A program made the position numbers and the translations under genes. A stretch of 64,000 nucleotides of DNA. It comes from Galbibacter marinus (GTDB taxonomy: Bacteria > Bacteroidota > Bacteroidia > Flavobacteriales > Flavobacteriaceae). The DNA is taken from positions 59,614 to 123,613 of the forward strand of contig NZ_AMSG01000010.1 in the NCBI RefSeq assembly GCF_000300875.1, read 5' to 3'. Positions 46,593-54,239 of this stretch are shown here, piece after piece. Position 1 is the stretch's first letter; every line of letters begins with the position of its first letter. A model generated the notes under the pieces. The model was not told the DNA's origin. It did not search any database and saw nothing but the letters and a program-made list of their open reading frames with translations.

Positions 46593-46620
46593 CAGATGCT
46601 GTTTACTTATGGTTAAAATA

Positions 46621-46651
46621 GGAGTCTTAATTGTGGTTGAATTAAGACCCC
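46621..46651 (-). terminator. Attenuator/terminator hairpin after precursor genes
   Basis: On the minus strand GGGGTCTTAATT pairs with AATTAAGACTCC (12 pairs, one G-T) around a 7-base loop, followed by TATTTTAACC. It starts 17 bases after the stop of the second precursor gene and ends 29 bases before the DUF2306 start. Probably partial termination that keeps precursor mRNA high. Confidence 0.7.
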
Positions 46652-46667
46652 TAGTAATTCCTCGGTC

Positions 46668-46805
46668 TTAAAGTGCTTTAAGCTCAAGATTTACATCAGC
46701 CTCATTACCTGAACATCTTTTAGCGTCAAGTGCAAAAACTGAAGTCTCAAATCTGTCTTCCAATTCAACTATAGAAATAGAAGAAATTAAATTTGGTGTT
46801 TTCAT
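46668..46805 (-). CDS. RiPP-like precursor peptide A
   Basis: A 45-residue peptide gene too short for most gene finders. Residues 8-24 are SSISIVELEDRFETSVF, a leader-like amphipathic segment nearly identical to peptide B. The C-terminal part from residue 27 is DAKRCSGNEADVNLELKAL, with Arg30-Cys31 and an Ala-Asp-Val-x-Leu-x-Leu tail conserved in B. No signal peptide, GG cleavage site or lanthionine-type Ser/Thr/Cys richness. It is directly followed by a strong hairpin and then by genes for a DUF2306 protein, M50 protease and arginase-family enzyme. Arg18 and Arg30 are conserved candidates for arginase action; Arg30 in the core is the more likely. Confidence 0.8.
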   Translation of the reverse strand: MKTPNLISSISIVELEDRFETSVFALDAKRCSGNEADVNLELKAL

Positions 46806-46898
46806 TTTAAAAACAATTAAAGGTTAAACATTAGGTAATTTCATTAACGAAACTACCAGATTAAATAGCCTAGAGGCTGGTAATGGGTGTTGTACACC
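46806..46898 (-). other. Structured spacer between precursor genes
   Basis: A 93-base gap. Just after the peptide B stop is a small hairpin (GGTGT/ACACC, 46886-46898). A second lies at 46855-46881, where ACCAG/CTGGT and AGCC/GGCT arms compete. Neither has a U-tract; they may stabilise or process the mRNA. No exact -7 box is visible here on the minus strand. Confidence 0.4.
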
Positions 46899-47027
46899 TT
46901 ACAGTGAAAGCGTAACATCCGCACGGTTGTTATTACATCTATCAAGATCTAATGACAACACAGATGTTTCGAATCTTTCTTCTAACTCTACGATGGAGAT
47001 AGAAGACAATAATTCTTGATTTTTCAT
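46899..47027 (-). CDS. RiPP-like precursor peptide B
   Basis: A 42-residue peptide, gapless paralogue of peptide A with 28 of 42 positions identical. Shared positions include residues 8-16 (SSISIVELE), 18-23 (RFETSV), Leu26-Asp27, Arg30-Cys31, Asn34, Ala36-Asp37-Val38, Leu40 and Leu42. Its core from residue 27 is DLDRCNNNRADVTLSL and contains an extra arginine (Arg35). Identity is highest in the leader half and lower in the core, as expected for two substrates of one set of enzymes. It follows the CPBP protease gene after about 120 bases. Confidence 0.8.
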   Translation of the reverse strand: MKNQELLSSISIVELEERFETSVLSLDLDRCNNNRADVTLSL

Positions 47028-47147
47028 CTATTAATGAATTTTGGTTAAAAAATAAACGTATATCTCCAAGGAGACTCTTAAGGCTATGCGTTCATTAGAT
47101 AATGAAGCATTGTACTCTACTTTCGTAAAGAAGTAAAGGGATCATTA

Positions 47148-47930
47148 TTATTTATAGTTTATCCATAATGTTTTGCTCTTTACACCAAAAGGGATATTCA
47201 TTTTCCTTTTGTAGATAATCGTACTTGTTATGGCTAGAATGATAGTCAATGCTCTTATTAAATTTGCGGTCCATCCTCCAAAGGCATTATCTGAGACACC
47301 GTACATATTCCATGATAGATTCATGAAAAAATGTAAGCCTACAGGAACCCAAAGATTGAAACTCCACTCCACGTAGAGCCATGCAAACAAACCAGCACCT
47401 AAAAAGGTTGTAACAAATATCCCTACTAAATCAAAAAGATGTTCGCTTTGGTATGAGTGTAAACTAGCGAACAGCATGGCTCCTATTATTAAGGAAGGGA
47501 AAAATCCAAGTCTACTATTTTTGAATAATTGCCCAAAGAAAAATCCTCGATAATATAGCTCTTCAAAGAAAGCAGCAAAGAGGCAACTGATTATAAAATC
47601 CTTTAGTGTTAAACGGATTTGGAAATCGTTGACAAGACCAAAACCAATAATCATTGGCAAAGAAAAAATCAAGGAGACCCAAAGGCCTTTTATAAAATTC
47701 CCACGTAATCCAAGCGGTGTAAAAACGGTTTTGTTGTTGGTGATAAAAACAAAAAGAAATACGGGAATCCCTATCATTATATAGGTTAGAAAAATACTGA
47801 CCATTTCCAGGTTGAAAATGGCATGTATGTATTTGTAGATGCTTGAAAAGAATACTTTATCTAGAATAAAATAAAAGCAAAAACTACAAAACAATAAAAT
47901 GATATAATGATATTTAATGGATTTCAACAT
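47148..47930 (-). CDS. CPBP (ABI) family intramembrane protease
   Basis: A 260-residue polytopic membrane protein of the CAAX protease/bacteriocin-processing family. The catalytic motifs are present: paired Glu and Arg in FFEELYYRG, and His in FASLHSYQSEH. The last conserved element is the HFFMNLSWN stretch. Family members process peptides or provide immunity in bacteriocin clusters. Here it lies between the carrier protein gene (15 bases upstream) and the precursor genes, so a role in peptide maturation or self-protection is likely. Confidence 0.88.
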   Translation of the reverse strand: MLKSIKYHYIILLFCSFCFYFILDKVFFSSIYKYIHAIFNLEMVSIFLTYIMIGIPVFLFVFITNNKTVFTPLGLRGNFIKGLWVSLIFSLPMIIGFGLVNDFQIRLTLKDFIISCLFAAFFEELYYRGFFFGQLFKNSRLGFFPSLIIGAMLFASLHSYQSEHLFDLVGIFVTTFLGAGLFAWLYVEWSFNLWVPVGLHFFMNLSWNMYGVSDNAFGGWTANLIRALTIILAITSTIIYKRKMNIPFGVKSKTLWINYK

Positions 47931-47945
47931 CTTAATCTTCTGTGA

Positions 47946-48230
47946 TTACTTGTTGTCATTTAAGGCAACTGCCGCTAAATTGGCCAATGAATTAACGTTG
48001 ATAAAAGTTTCTTCATTAAAATCTGTGGGCGGGATATCATACTTCTCCGATAGTATGGTTGCGACCTCTAGAATGACCAAGGAATCTTCGATAATTCCGC
48101 TTTCAGGATTCTCTTCGGTACCAAAGAAACTTTGGTCATCTTTAATGTCCTGTGGACTCATGTCAAGACGAAGCACATCGATTAATACTTTTTTAATTTC
48201 TGTTTTGATTGAAGCTAAATTGTTTTCCAT
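47946..48230 (-). CDS. Acyl carrier protein of the hybrid cluster
   Basis: A 94-residue acyl carrier protein. The four-helix pattern and the phosphopantetheine attachment serine in IIEDSLVILEVATILSEKYDI (Asp-Ser-Leu) are clear. It carries the growing acyl chain of the local synthase. The start is 5 bases downstream of the ketosynthase stop. A dedicated carrier plus a dedicated Sfp-type transferase in the same operon argue for a specialised rather than housekeeping fatty acid. Confidence 0.9.
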   Translation of the reverse strand: MENNLASIKTEIKKVLIDVLRLDMSPQDIKDDQSFFGTEENPESGIIEDSLVILEVATILSEKYDIPPTDFNEETFINVNSLANLAAVALNDNK

Positions 48231-48235
48231 AATCT

Positions 48236-49462
48236 TTAAATATTAATTCCGTTTTTTATTAGTATACTAGACATATTACCTCCAAAAGCGAAAGAGTTGG
48301 AGATGGCATATTCAAAAGGTCTTTCTATTGCTTGATCTGGGATTGCAATAGTATCCGGATATTCTAAAAAATCATTTCGCTCGACATTTATATTGGGTGG
48401 GATAAAACCTTGGTTCATCCCCATGATAGTCGTAGCTAGTTCTACAGCACCAGCGGCTCCGAGACAATGTCCCAACATACTCTTGGTTGAGCTGACATAA
48501 AGCGGTTCTTTGGAATTGCGCTCTTGAGCTAATAAAGCGATACCTTTTAATTCACTGGAATCATTGACTTTAGTAGCCGTACCATGTGCATTGACGTAAT
48601 CGATTTGATCCGCGTGGATATCAGCTTTGTCTAAAACATTTTTCATGCATTGGTAAACTGAACTACCATCTGATTTCAGTGAGGTTGGGTGATATCCTTC
48701 ATTAAAAAAATGATATGATACTACTTCAGCGTAGATGGTCTTCCCAGCTTTCTTAGCAGATTCTAAATCTTCTAATACGAAAAAGGTTGATGAATCCCCT
48801 AACATTAATCCTTCTCTGTTTTGTGAAAATGGTTTGCAGTTGGTGGTCGATAAAGCTTGCAAACAATTAAAGCCTGTGAAGGCCAATTCCGTAAAGATAT
48901 CTACTCCACCAGCAATAATCTTAGTTGCCTTTCCTGATCGTAACATGTCAAGCCCTCTTCCAACGGCATTTGTACTTGCAGAACAAGCGGTAGATATTGT
49001 ACACATGGGTCCGTTAATTCCAAAATGATCCGCGATATCTCCTGTAATTGTTTGAGCAGAGTTACTAGATAGCTCTAACAAATCATCAGGAATCTCATGG
49101 TTCAGAACGTACTGTTTAAAGAACTCAGAAAATGTATGGCTCGCGCCGATAGATGTCCCTATTACTAGTGCTGCATTGGAGATTTCTTCATCACTGAGTT
49201 TAGCGTCTTGGATTGCTTCAGCTATACTGTGAATTCCACAACTGATCTGAAGTGTTTTATCATCCTTTGCAATTTTTTCCAATACCTCTTTATCTAAGAC
49301 ACATGCATTGGTATTTCTGTAAATTGGATGTTCCGTATTAAATAATGTAATCGGTTTAATCCCAGATCGCCCTTCTTTTATACCCTTAGTGTGACTCTGG
49401 GTGTCTGTTCCCAAAGCGCTCAGCACTCCAATTCCAGTAATTACTACTCTCTTTTTATCCAT
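48236..49462 (-). CDS. Beta-ketoacyl-ACP synthase (active KS subunit)
   Basis: A 408-residue FabF-like condensing enzyme. The catalytic triad is intact: Cys in TACSASTNAV, first His in AHGTATKVNDS and second His in LGHCLGAAGAVE. Length is standard. It extends acyl-ACP with malonyl units. With the degenerate paralogue encoded two genes upstream (50210) it would form a KS/chain-length-factor heterodimer, as in type II polyketide, aryl polyene and flexirubin systems. No malonyl transferase is in the cluster; the housekeeping FabD would supply malonyl-ACP. Confidence 0.94.
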   Translation of the reverse strand: MDKKRVVITGIGVLSALGTDTQSHTKGIKEGRSGIKPITLFNTEHPIYRNTNACVLDKEVLEKIAKDDKTLQISCGIHSIAEAIQDAKLSDEEISNAALVIGTSIGASHTFSEFFKQYVLNHEIPDDLLELSSNSAQTITGDIADHFGINGPMCTISTACSASTNAVGRGLDMLRSGKATKIIAGGVDIFTELAFTGFNCLQALSTTNCKPFSQNREGLMLGDSSTFFVLEDLESAKKAGKTIYAEVVSYHFFNEGYHPTSLKSDGSSVYQCMKNVLDKADIHADQIDYVNAHGTATKVNDSSELKGIALLAQERNSKEPLYVSSTKSMLGHCLGAAGAVELATTIMGMNQGFIPPNINVERNDFLEYPDTIAIPDQAIERPFEYAISNSFAFGGNMSSILIKNGINI

Positions 49463-49473
49463 TTCGCATTAAT

Positions 49474-50226
49474 TTATCCAGATATTCCTCCATCTATAAT
49501 AAGCTCCTGTCCGGTCATATATTCCGGTGCAGTTGATCCGAGGTAAAACACAACATTGGCAACTTCATCGGCATATCCCATCCGTTTGTAAATGCTATTT
49601 TCAATTCGGAGTTTGTAGTATTTCTCAGGGATATTCTGTACACTTTCAGTTTCTATAAAGCCTGGAGCTACAGAGTTTATAATGATTCCCATGGAACCAA
49701 TTTCTTTGAGTACTGATTTGGAAAAGGCATTCACTGCAGCTTTGGCAGCTGCGTAAGGAGCATGTCCTGGATTTCCTTTTAATCCTGAAATAGAAGTGAT
49801 GTTGACAATTCTTCCTTCTTTCTTTTTAATAAATATAGGAAGGATTTCACGTACAGAATTCACCACAGATTTTAGGTTTAATTCCATGATTTCCCAGAAG
49901 TATTCATTACTGCAAAACAAAAACGGAGCAGTTTTTCCATGTCCACCTGTGTTGTTTACTAAGACATCAATTGCAGTGAATTCATCTTTGTTTTCTTTAA
50001 AGAGACTTTTTACCTCCTGTACATTAGACATATCACATTGGAATGCTACAGCTTCAGGACAACTAAATTTATCTTTGATGGTGCTCACTAATTCATGGGC
50101 TGCATCCTTATTTGACTTATAACTGAAATACACTTTAAAACCGTGCTCAGCAAATTTTAGGCAAATTGCTTTTCCGATTCCTCTTGAGCCTCCAGAAACA
50201 AATACGGTCTTATGGTCGTTGGTCAT
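49474..50226 (-). CDS. 3-ketoacyl-ACP reductase (FabG-like SDR)
   Basis: A 250-residue short-chain dehydrogenase. NADP-binding GGSRGIGKA is at the N-terminus and the catalytic Ser/Tyr/Lys set is in ITSISGLKG and YAAAKAAV. The C-terminal YMTGQELIIDGGIS is typical of FabG. It reduces 3-ketoacyl-ACP to 3-hydroxyacyl-ACP. The start lies inside the end of the upstream CLF-like gene (17-base overlap). It works between the ketosynthase and dehydratase of the cluster. Confidence 0.93.
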   Translation of the reverse strand: MTNDHKTVFVSGGSRGIGKAICLKFAEHGFKVYFSYKSNKDAAHELVSTIKDKFSCPEAVAFQCDMSNVQEVKSLFKENKDEFTAIDVLVNNTGGHGKTAPFLFCSNEYFWEIMELNLKSVVNSVREILPIFIKKKEGRIVNITSISGLKGNPGHAPYAAAKAAVNAFSKSVLKEIGSMGIIINSVAPGFIETESVQNIPEKYYKLRIENSIYKRMGYADEVANVVFYLGSTAPEYMTGQELIIDGGISG

Positions 50227-51433
50227 TTCTCATTGTTTTTAGCATTAATAATGTGTTGCTGCCACCTACAGAAAAGGTGTGCGTAATACTTGTAAATTCT
50301 TCATTTCCCTTTAGGGAGTCTAAACTGATGTTTTTTGGAGGATCCCTAAGTACGACGGCGTCTTTTAATACATTAGCCAAACGTCCTTTAGTGTGAGCCA
50401 ATAGGGTGGACACTAGGGTGCAATTATTCGATCCTGATAAACCTTCCCCAATAGAAGCCTTGGAGTTACCATAACTGAACTCAAAAGGCAGATCTGATAG
50501 TGCTTCCCATTCGTAGGATTGTATATGCCATGGCAGACAAGCAGATCCGTAAAAGAGTAATGGATCTTTGTCTCTAATTTGGTTTTTATTTAAAAGTTCG
50601 ATCAAATTACCCTGAAGAGAATCAGTGGATCTTTCAAAGATTACTTTGCTTGAACGTTGATCTCTAAACTGTTTGTAGTCCACAATTTCAGCATATATTT
50701 TGGCTCCTCTTTTCTGGGCAGATTCTAAAGATTCGATAACAACAAATGATGCAGCCTCACTGAATATCGATTGATCCTTTTGATTGTCATTGATCAAGTG
50801 TTCGTATACCGATGTTCCATTTGGAGAAACTAATCGTGCTTTCTTATCTGCTAGGTATATATTTAATTCTGTGATTTCATCTACTCCTCCACATACGATA
50901 ATGTCCGTATGGTCATTGTTGATTAAATCAACACCATAGGTAACGCTTTCCTCCCCATATACAAGAGAACCTGGCCCTTTAAGCCCTAATATTCTTGAAA
51001 TATCACCAAGAATGCTGTTGGAAGTTGCTTTAGAGAAATTAAATGGACTGACCCTGTCAGGTCCTTTTTTATACAATTTAGAAAGATAGGACTGTATGGC
51101 TGTGCTGGCACCGAGTGTCGTTGTGATTACAAGTCCTGCCTTTTCTGTAAGTTCTTTATTTTCTAGAAGACCTGCATCTTTTAAAGCGTTGATGCAAGCT
51201 AAAAGTCCTATGCTTGAATATCTATTAGGAAAAGGTGGTCTTAAAGAATCAATTTGTTGTAAAATATCAAATTCTGGAATCGCACCAAAATATTGCGGAC
51301 CCAAATGCTCTGATTCCCAATCTTCTTTCTTGGAGTATGCTAGTTTGTTGTCAAAACTAGATTCAAAATCCTGATTAGACAATCCAAAAGGACTCACAAT
51401 ACCCCAACCTGTTATAACTATTCTTTTATTCAT
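50210..51433 (-). CDS. Ketosynthase-like protein lacking catalytic residues (chain-length-factor type)
   Basis: A 407-residue thiolase-fold protein paralogous to the active ketosynthase. The position of the active-site Cys is replaced (GSLVYGEESVTYGV), the first His region reads FYGSACLPWHI, and the second His region reads KASIGEGLSGSNN. All three catalytic positions are therefore lost. Such partners set chain length or act as decarboxylases in type II synthases. Most known chain length factors have Gln at the Cys site; Glu here is unusual. It starts one base from the dehydratase stop. Confidence 0.88.
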   Translation of the reverse strand: MNKRIVITGWGIVSPFGLSNQDFESSFDNKLAYSKKEDWESEHLGPQYFGAIPEFDILQQIDSLRPPFPNRYSSIGLLACINALKDAGLLENKELTEKAGLVITTTLGASTAIQSYLSKLYKKGPDRVSPFNFSKATSNSILGDISRILGLKGPGSLVYGEESVTYGVDLINNDHTDIIVCGGVDEITELNIYLADKKARLVSPNGTSVYEHLINDNQKDQSIFSEAASFVVIESLESAQKRGAKIYAEIVDYKQFRDQRSSKVIFERSTDSLQGNLIELLNKNQIRDKDPLLFYGSACLPWHIQSYEWEALSDLPFEFSYGNSKASIGEGLSGSNNCTLVSTLLAHTKGRLANVLKDAVVLRDPPKNISLDSLKGNEEFTSITHTFSVGGSNTLLMLKTMRNDQRP

Positions 51434-51434
51434 G

Positions 51435-51878
51435 TTAAGAGAGCACTAATTCACTGTGACAAACCAATTTACCATCCATATGTATTTCACAGTCGAACAC
51501 AAAGAAAGCCATCATCTTATGTTTGAATTTTGCGGAAATTTCTATAAGCTGATCCGGTTTTACCTCTTTTGAAAACGAGGCATTTTTAACTTTAACAGCT
51601 CTTCCCATAATCATCGGAAATCCAGGGGTGGTTTCTGCAGATATGCGTAAGTACAACCCACAGGTCTGAAACATACTTTCCAAAAGAATGACTCCTGGAG
51701 TAATTGGATTCCCCTGAAAATGACCTTGGTAAAAAAAAGCCTTTTCATCAAAAGAGGTAGTGGCTTTAATCCATTTTCCAGGTTCAAAGTCAGTGATTTT
51801 ATCCACTAATGACATAGGCTTATCATGTGGAAGGATATCTTCTGGTTTAGGATACGTTTTTGTAGTTTGCATAATCAA
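51435..51878 (-). CDS. FabZ-like 3-hydroxyacyl-ACP dehydratase
   Basis: A 147-residue hotdog-fold dehydratase. The FabZ-type motif is GHFQGNPITPGVILLESMFQ, with the catalytic His in GHF and the acidic residue in the LES helix. It dehydrates 3-hydroxyacyl-ACP to the 2-enoyl form. The start overlaps the phosphopantetheinyl transferase stop by 32 bases; the second Met (51872) is an alternative. No enoyl reductase gene is in the cluster, so double bonds formed here may be kept. Confidence 0.9.
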   Translation of the reverse strand: MIMQTTKTYPKPEDILPHDKPMSLVDKITDFEPGKWIKATTSFDEKAFFYQGHFQGNPITPGVILLESMFQTCGLYLRISAETTPGFPMIMGRAVKVKNASFSKEVKPDQLIEISAKFKHKMMAFFVFDCEIHMDGKLVCHSELVLS

Positions 51879-52413
51879 TTGCTTTTTTTATCGAAATTTC
51901 TTTAATCAAAATGGTTTTTGGTTGGCCTTGATAACAAAGCACACAATGATAATCTTTATGAATATGAATGTTTTCGGTTTTGATTTTGTTTAACTGAAGA
52001 TTTTCTGGTTGAAACTTCCCTAGACGCTGCCCCGTTAATTTCACAATTGCTTCTAATCGACACCAATCGTCTAATTGGTTAATGTGGAATAGCTTCCCAT
52101 ATACTTCATTGGCAAATTCAAAGCACTTTCTAGGAAGGAAGCGCTTAAATTCAATATCGATACCAATAGGATGATCTGAAATAGCACAGATTACTATTTC
52201 CTTGGAATGTGAGATGCTGATATGGAATGTATCTCCCCAACTTATTGGTTTACCATGCTGATCATATTTGAATTGTAACTGCTGTTGGTCTTTAAAGAAA
52301 TAATTAAACAGAATCCTTGAGAGTTTCCCAGAATAGGACACCTGAAGCTCTGATTGCCTATGGCCATAGAAGACCATTACCGTATCCTTATTTAGAAAAG
52401 GTAAATTTCTCAT
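51847..52413 (-). CDS. Sfp-type 4'-phosphopantetheinyl transferase
   Basis: A 188-residue enzyme that converts apo-carrier protein to the holo form. The magnesium/CoA motif GIDIEFKR and the second motif WCRLEAIVKLTGQRLG are present, as is the ISISHSK segment. It is a specialised Sfp-type enzyme inside the cluster and overlaps both neighbours (dehydratase and adenylating enzyme). The presumed target is the cluster carrier protein at 47946. Confidence 0.9.
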   Translation of the reverse strand: MRNLPFLNKDTVMVFYGHRQSELQVSYSGKLSRILFNYFFKDQQQLQFKYDQHGKPISWGDTFHISISHSKEIVICAISDHPIGIDIEFKRFLPRKCFEFANEVYGKLFHINQLDDWCRLEAIVKLTGQRLGKFQPENLQLNKIKTENIHIHKDYHCVLCYQGQPKTILIKEISIKKAIDYANYKNVS

Positions 52414-53794
52414 GGTTGTCTTTTATAATTAAAGCTTGCATTACCGTAGGGCTAAATCGTTCCTTCAAACGTTCACTGAAATGAACGCTACTATCTGTAT
52501 AACTGCGTTTGTTTCTAATTAACCCCAATTGTAATTGCGCAGTTTCATCACGATGAATATTTACTTTTAACAGGCCAGGTATTTCCTCAAATAGAATGTC
52601 TTCGATTTGAAAACGCCAAAGTTCACCTGTAGCCTTAAAATGGTCAGTTGCCCTACCTAGGATATAATATTCATTCTGTTGTTTGAACACAATATCACTA
52701 GTTTCCAACCTAGTGGATGCCTTATGGTATTGATGTGTGCCTATAAGGTAACCCAAGAAAGCTGAAGGAGTTTTAATATGTAAATAACTGCTGACTTGTC
52801 CCTGGTAATGTCCTATCGCACTACCAGTAGATAATTGTACATTTCCTATTGGAGTTCCTATGTAATTTGGACGAAAGGCATGGACTTCCTCATAGGCTAA
52901 TGTATAGGTGGACACCCTCGGACCAGCTTCGGTTATACCATATGTTTTATGATAATAAGTACATGGGAATTGCTTTGTGAACTTAACAAAACAGTTTTTG
53001 CTCAGATACCCTCCGCCTATAGCAACAAACTTAAGGGGGGCAAATTTCAAATGACTTTGATAAGCGCTTAAAACGCGAACAAGAGTTGGGGTTATAAAGA
53101 AATTTGTCGGTCGGTGTTTTTTAAGGACATCATTTAGGTAAAGTGGAATAAAGCGATTTGGCGCTAGAATAATATCAGCTCCTGCAACCAAATGAGATAA
53201 AAACTGTCCAATTAAACTATAAGAATAATATATTGGTAAGCAGATTAGAGTACGATCCTTTTCATTGATCCCTAGTGCTTCTATGTTTGATTTTATATTT
53301 TGAAGAACCCCAGCTGCTCGACATTTAATTATTTTTTTGATTCCAGTAGAGCCCGAACTAGTTAGTAAGAGCGAACAATCTTCAGTCATTGGAGTGTCCA
53401 ACTGAGATTCGTTGATTCTCAGTTCTCCAAAAGGTGTGTCAAAAGATCGGAAATAGTCATCGGAAACACTTAAAAGACTTTGTTTTTGACCTATAATTGC
53501 AAAATAAGTGATTTCATTTAGCAAGTTTGGTTGGTTCTTAGACACTTCAAGAATTAGAGGTATCCCTTTTTGTTCCAAAATAAATAGGAACAACACCACC
53601 AAATCCAAAGAATTCTCATAAAAATCGAAAACAACTATTTTTTGCTCGAAATTTACGTTGTGAAACCTTCGTTTGAGTTGAGCTATAGCAGAGCAAACCT
53701 CTTGATATTTTAAAGTTTTATTCTCCTTTACATCTATAATCGACGACGATTTGAAGTGGTTAAGGGCATATTTTATTTCACTAATTAAACTCAT
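52388..53794 (-). CDS. Acyl/aryl adenylate-forming ligase
   Basis: A 468-residue ANL-superfamily enzyme. The phosphate-loop motif is LLLTSSGSTGIKKI and the adenine-binding motif is KTYGITEAGPR. The C-terminal domain is short, with the catalytic lysine possibly in NHEKFTFSK at the extreme end. It would activate a carboxylic acid and load it on the carrier protein as a starter unit, as the adenylating enzymes of aryl polyene clusters do. The substrate could be fatty or aromatic. Overlaps the phosphopantetheinyl transferase gene by 26 bases. Confidence 0.85.
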   Translation of the reverse strand: MSLISEIKYALNHFKSSSIIDVKENKTLKYQEVCSAIAQLKRRFHNVNFEQKIVVFDFYENSLDLVVLFLFILEQKGIPLILEVSKNQPNLLNEITYFAIIGQKQSLLSVSDDYFRSFDTPFGELRINESQLDTPMTEDCSLLLTSSGSTGIKKIIKCRAAGVLQNIKSNIEALGINEKDRTLICLPIYYSYSLIGQFLSHLVAGADIILAPNRFIPLYLNDVLKKHRPTNFFITPTLVRVLSAYQSHLKFAPLKFVAIGGGYLSKNCFVKFTKQFPCTYYHKTYGITEAGPRVSTYTLAYEEVHAFRPNYIGTPIGNVQLSTGSAIGHYQGQVSSYLHIKTPSAFLGYLIGTHQYHKASTRLETSDIVFKQQNEYYILGRATDHFKATGELWRFQIEDILFEEIPGLLKVNIHRDETAQLQLGLIRNKRSYTDSSVHFSERLKERFSPTVMQALIIKDNHEKFTFSK

Positions 53795-53795
53795 C

Positions 53796-54212
53796 TTAAG
53801 ACAGCCTGTTTAGTTCCATAAACTTATTCATGAATTTTTGAAATGATTCTTCGAAGTCTTGTTCTTCGATTTCTTTTGTATTTTCCGTTAAATAGGTGTA
53901 ATCCTGCATTAAATTATTGGACAACCCAAGTCCGTATGGAATGTTTTTTTCAATCATAAACCTCAGAAATACAATTTCATAAGATTTTTGCTGTTCTACT
54001 ATTGTGTCCATTGCTTCTTTATAAGTATTGAGAAGCTCTATTTTCTTTAAGGGATTTAGCGCAATCTTAGCCTTGTATGCAGTTGCAACTGCAGAATAAG
54101 CTTCTAAAAGAGGGGTGGTCTTTTCTCTGGATTCGAGTTCCTTTATAAATTTTTTTATTTCTTTTTTGTTTCCTTCTCTACAGTTTGAAACTAGTTGTCT
54201 TATATTCTTCAT
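53796..54212 (-). CDS. Helical hypothetical protein, first gene of hybrid cluster
   Basis: A 138-residue all-helical soluble protein of unknown function. Segments such as TPLLEAYSAVATAYKAKIALNPLKKIELLNTYKEAMDTIV and IVFLRFMIEKNIPYGLG resemble short TPR-like proteins that I associate with flexirubin and related polyene clusters, though this is recollection and not proof. It starts the operon, one base before the adenylating enzyme, and has a promoter-like box 20 bases upstream. Confidence 0.7.
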   Translation of the reverse strand: MKNIRQLVSNCREGNKKEIKKFIKELESREKTTPLLEAYSAVATAYKAKIALNPLKKIELLNTYKEAMDTIVEQQKSYEIVFLRFMIEKNIPYGLGLSNNLMQDYTYLTENTKEIEEQDFEESFQKFMNKFMELNRLS

Positions 54213-54231
54213 GATTTGTGGCTATAGTTAT

Positions 54232-54239
54232 CAAATGTA
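54232..54239 (-). promoter_or_regulatory. -7 box TACATTTG, probable promoter of the hybrid cluster
   Basis: Minus-strand exact TAnnTTTG match 19 bases upstream of the first cluster gene. No TTG -33 at the usual distance. Confidence 0.45.

Noticed and set aside
47028..47147. A further precursor gene upstream of peptide B
   Set aside because: The only minus-strand ATG frames are about 16 residues or less and lack the leader motif.
41710..54212. Plain flexirubin or aryl polyene cluster
   Set aside because: The synthase part fits, but typical ammonia-lyase, glycosyltransferase, export and second KS/DH genes are absent, and peptide-processing genes are interleaved.
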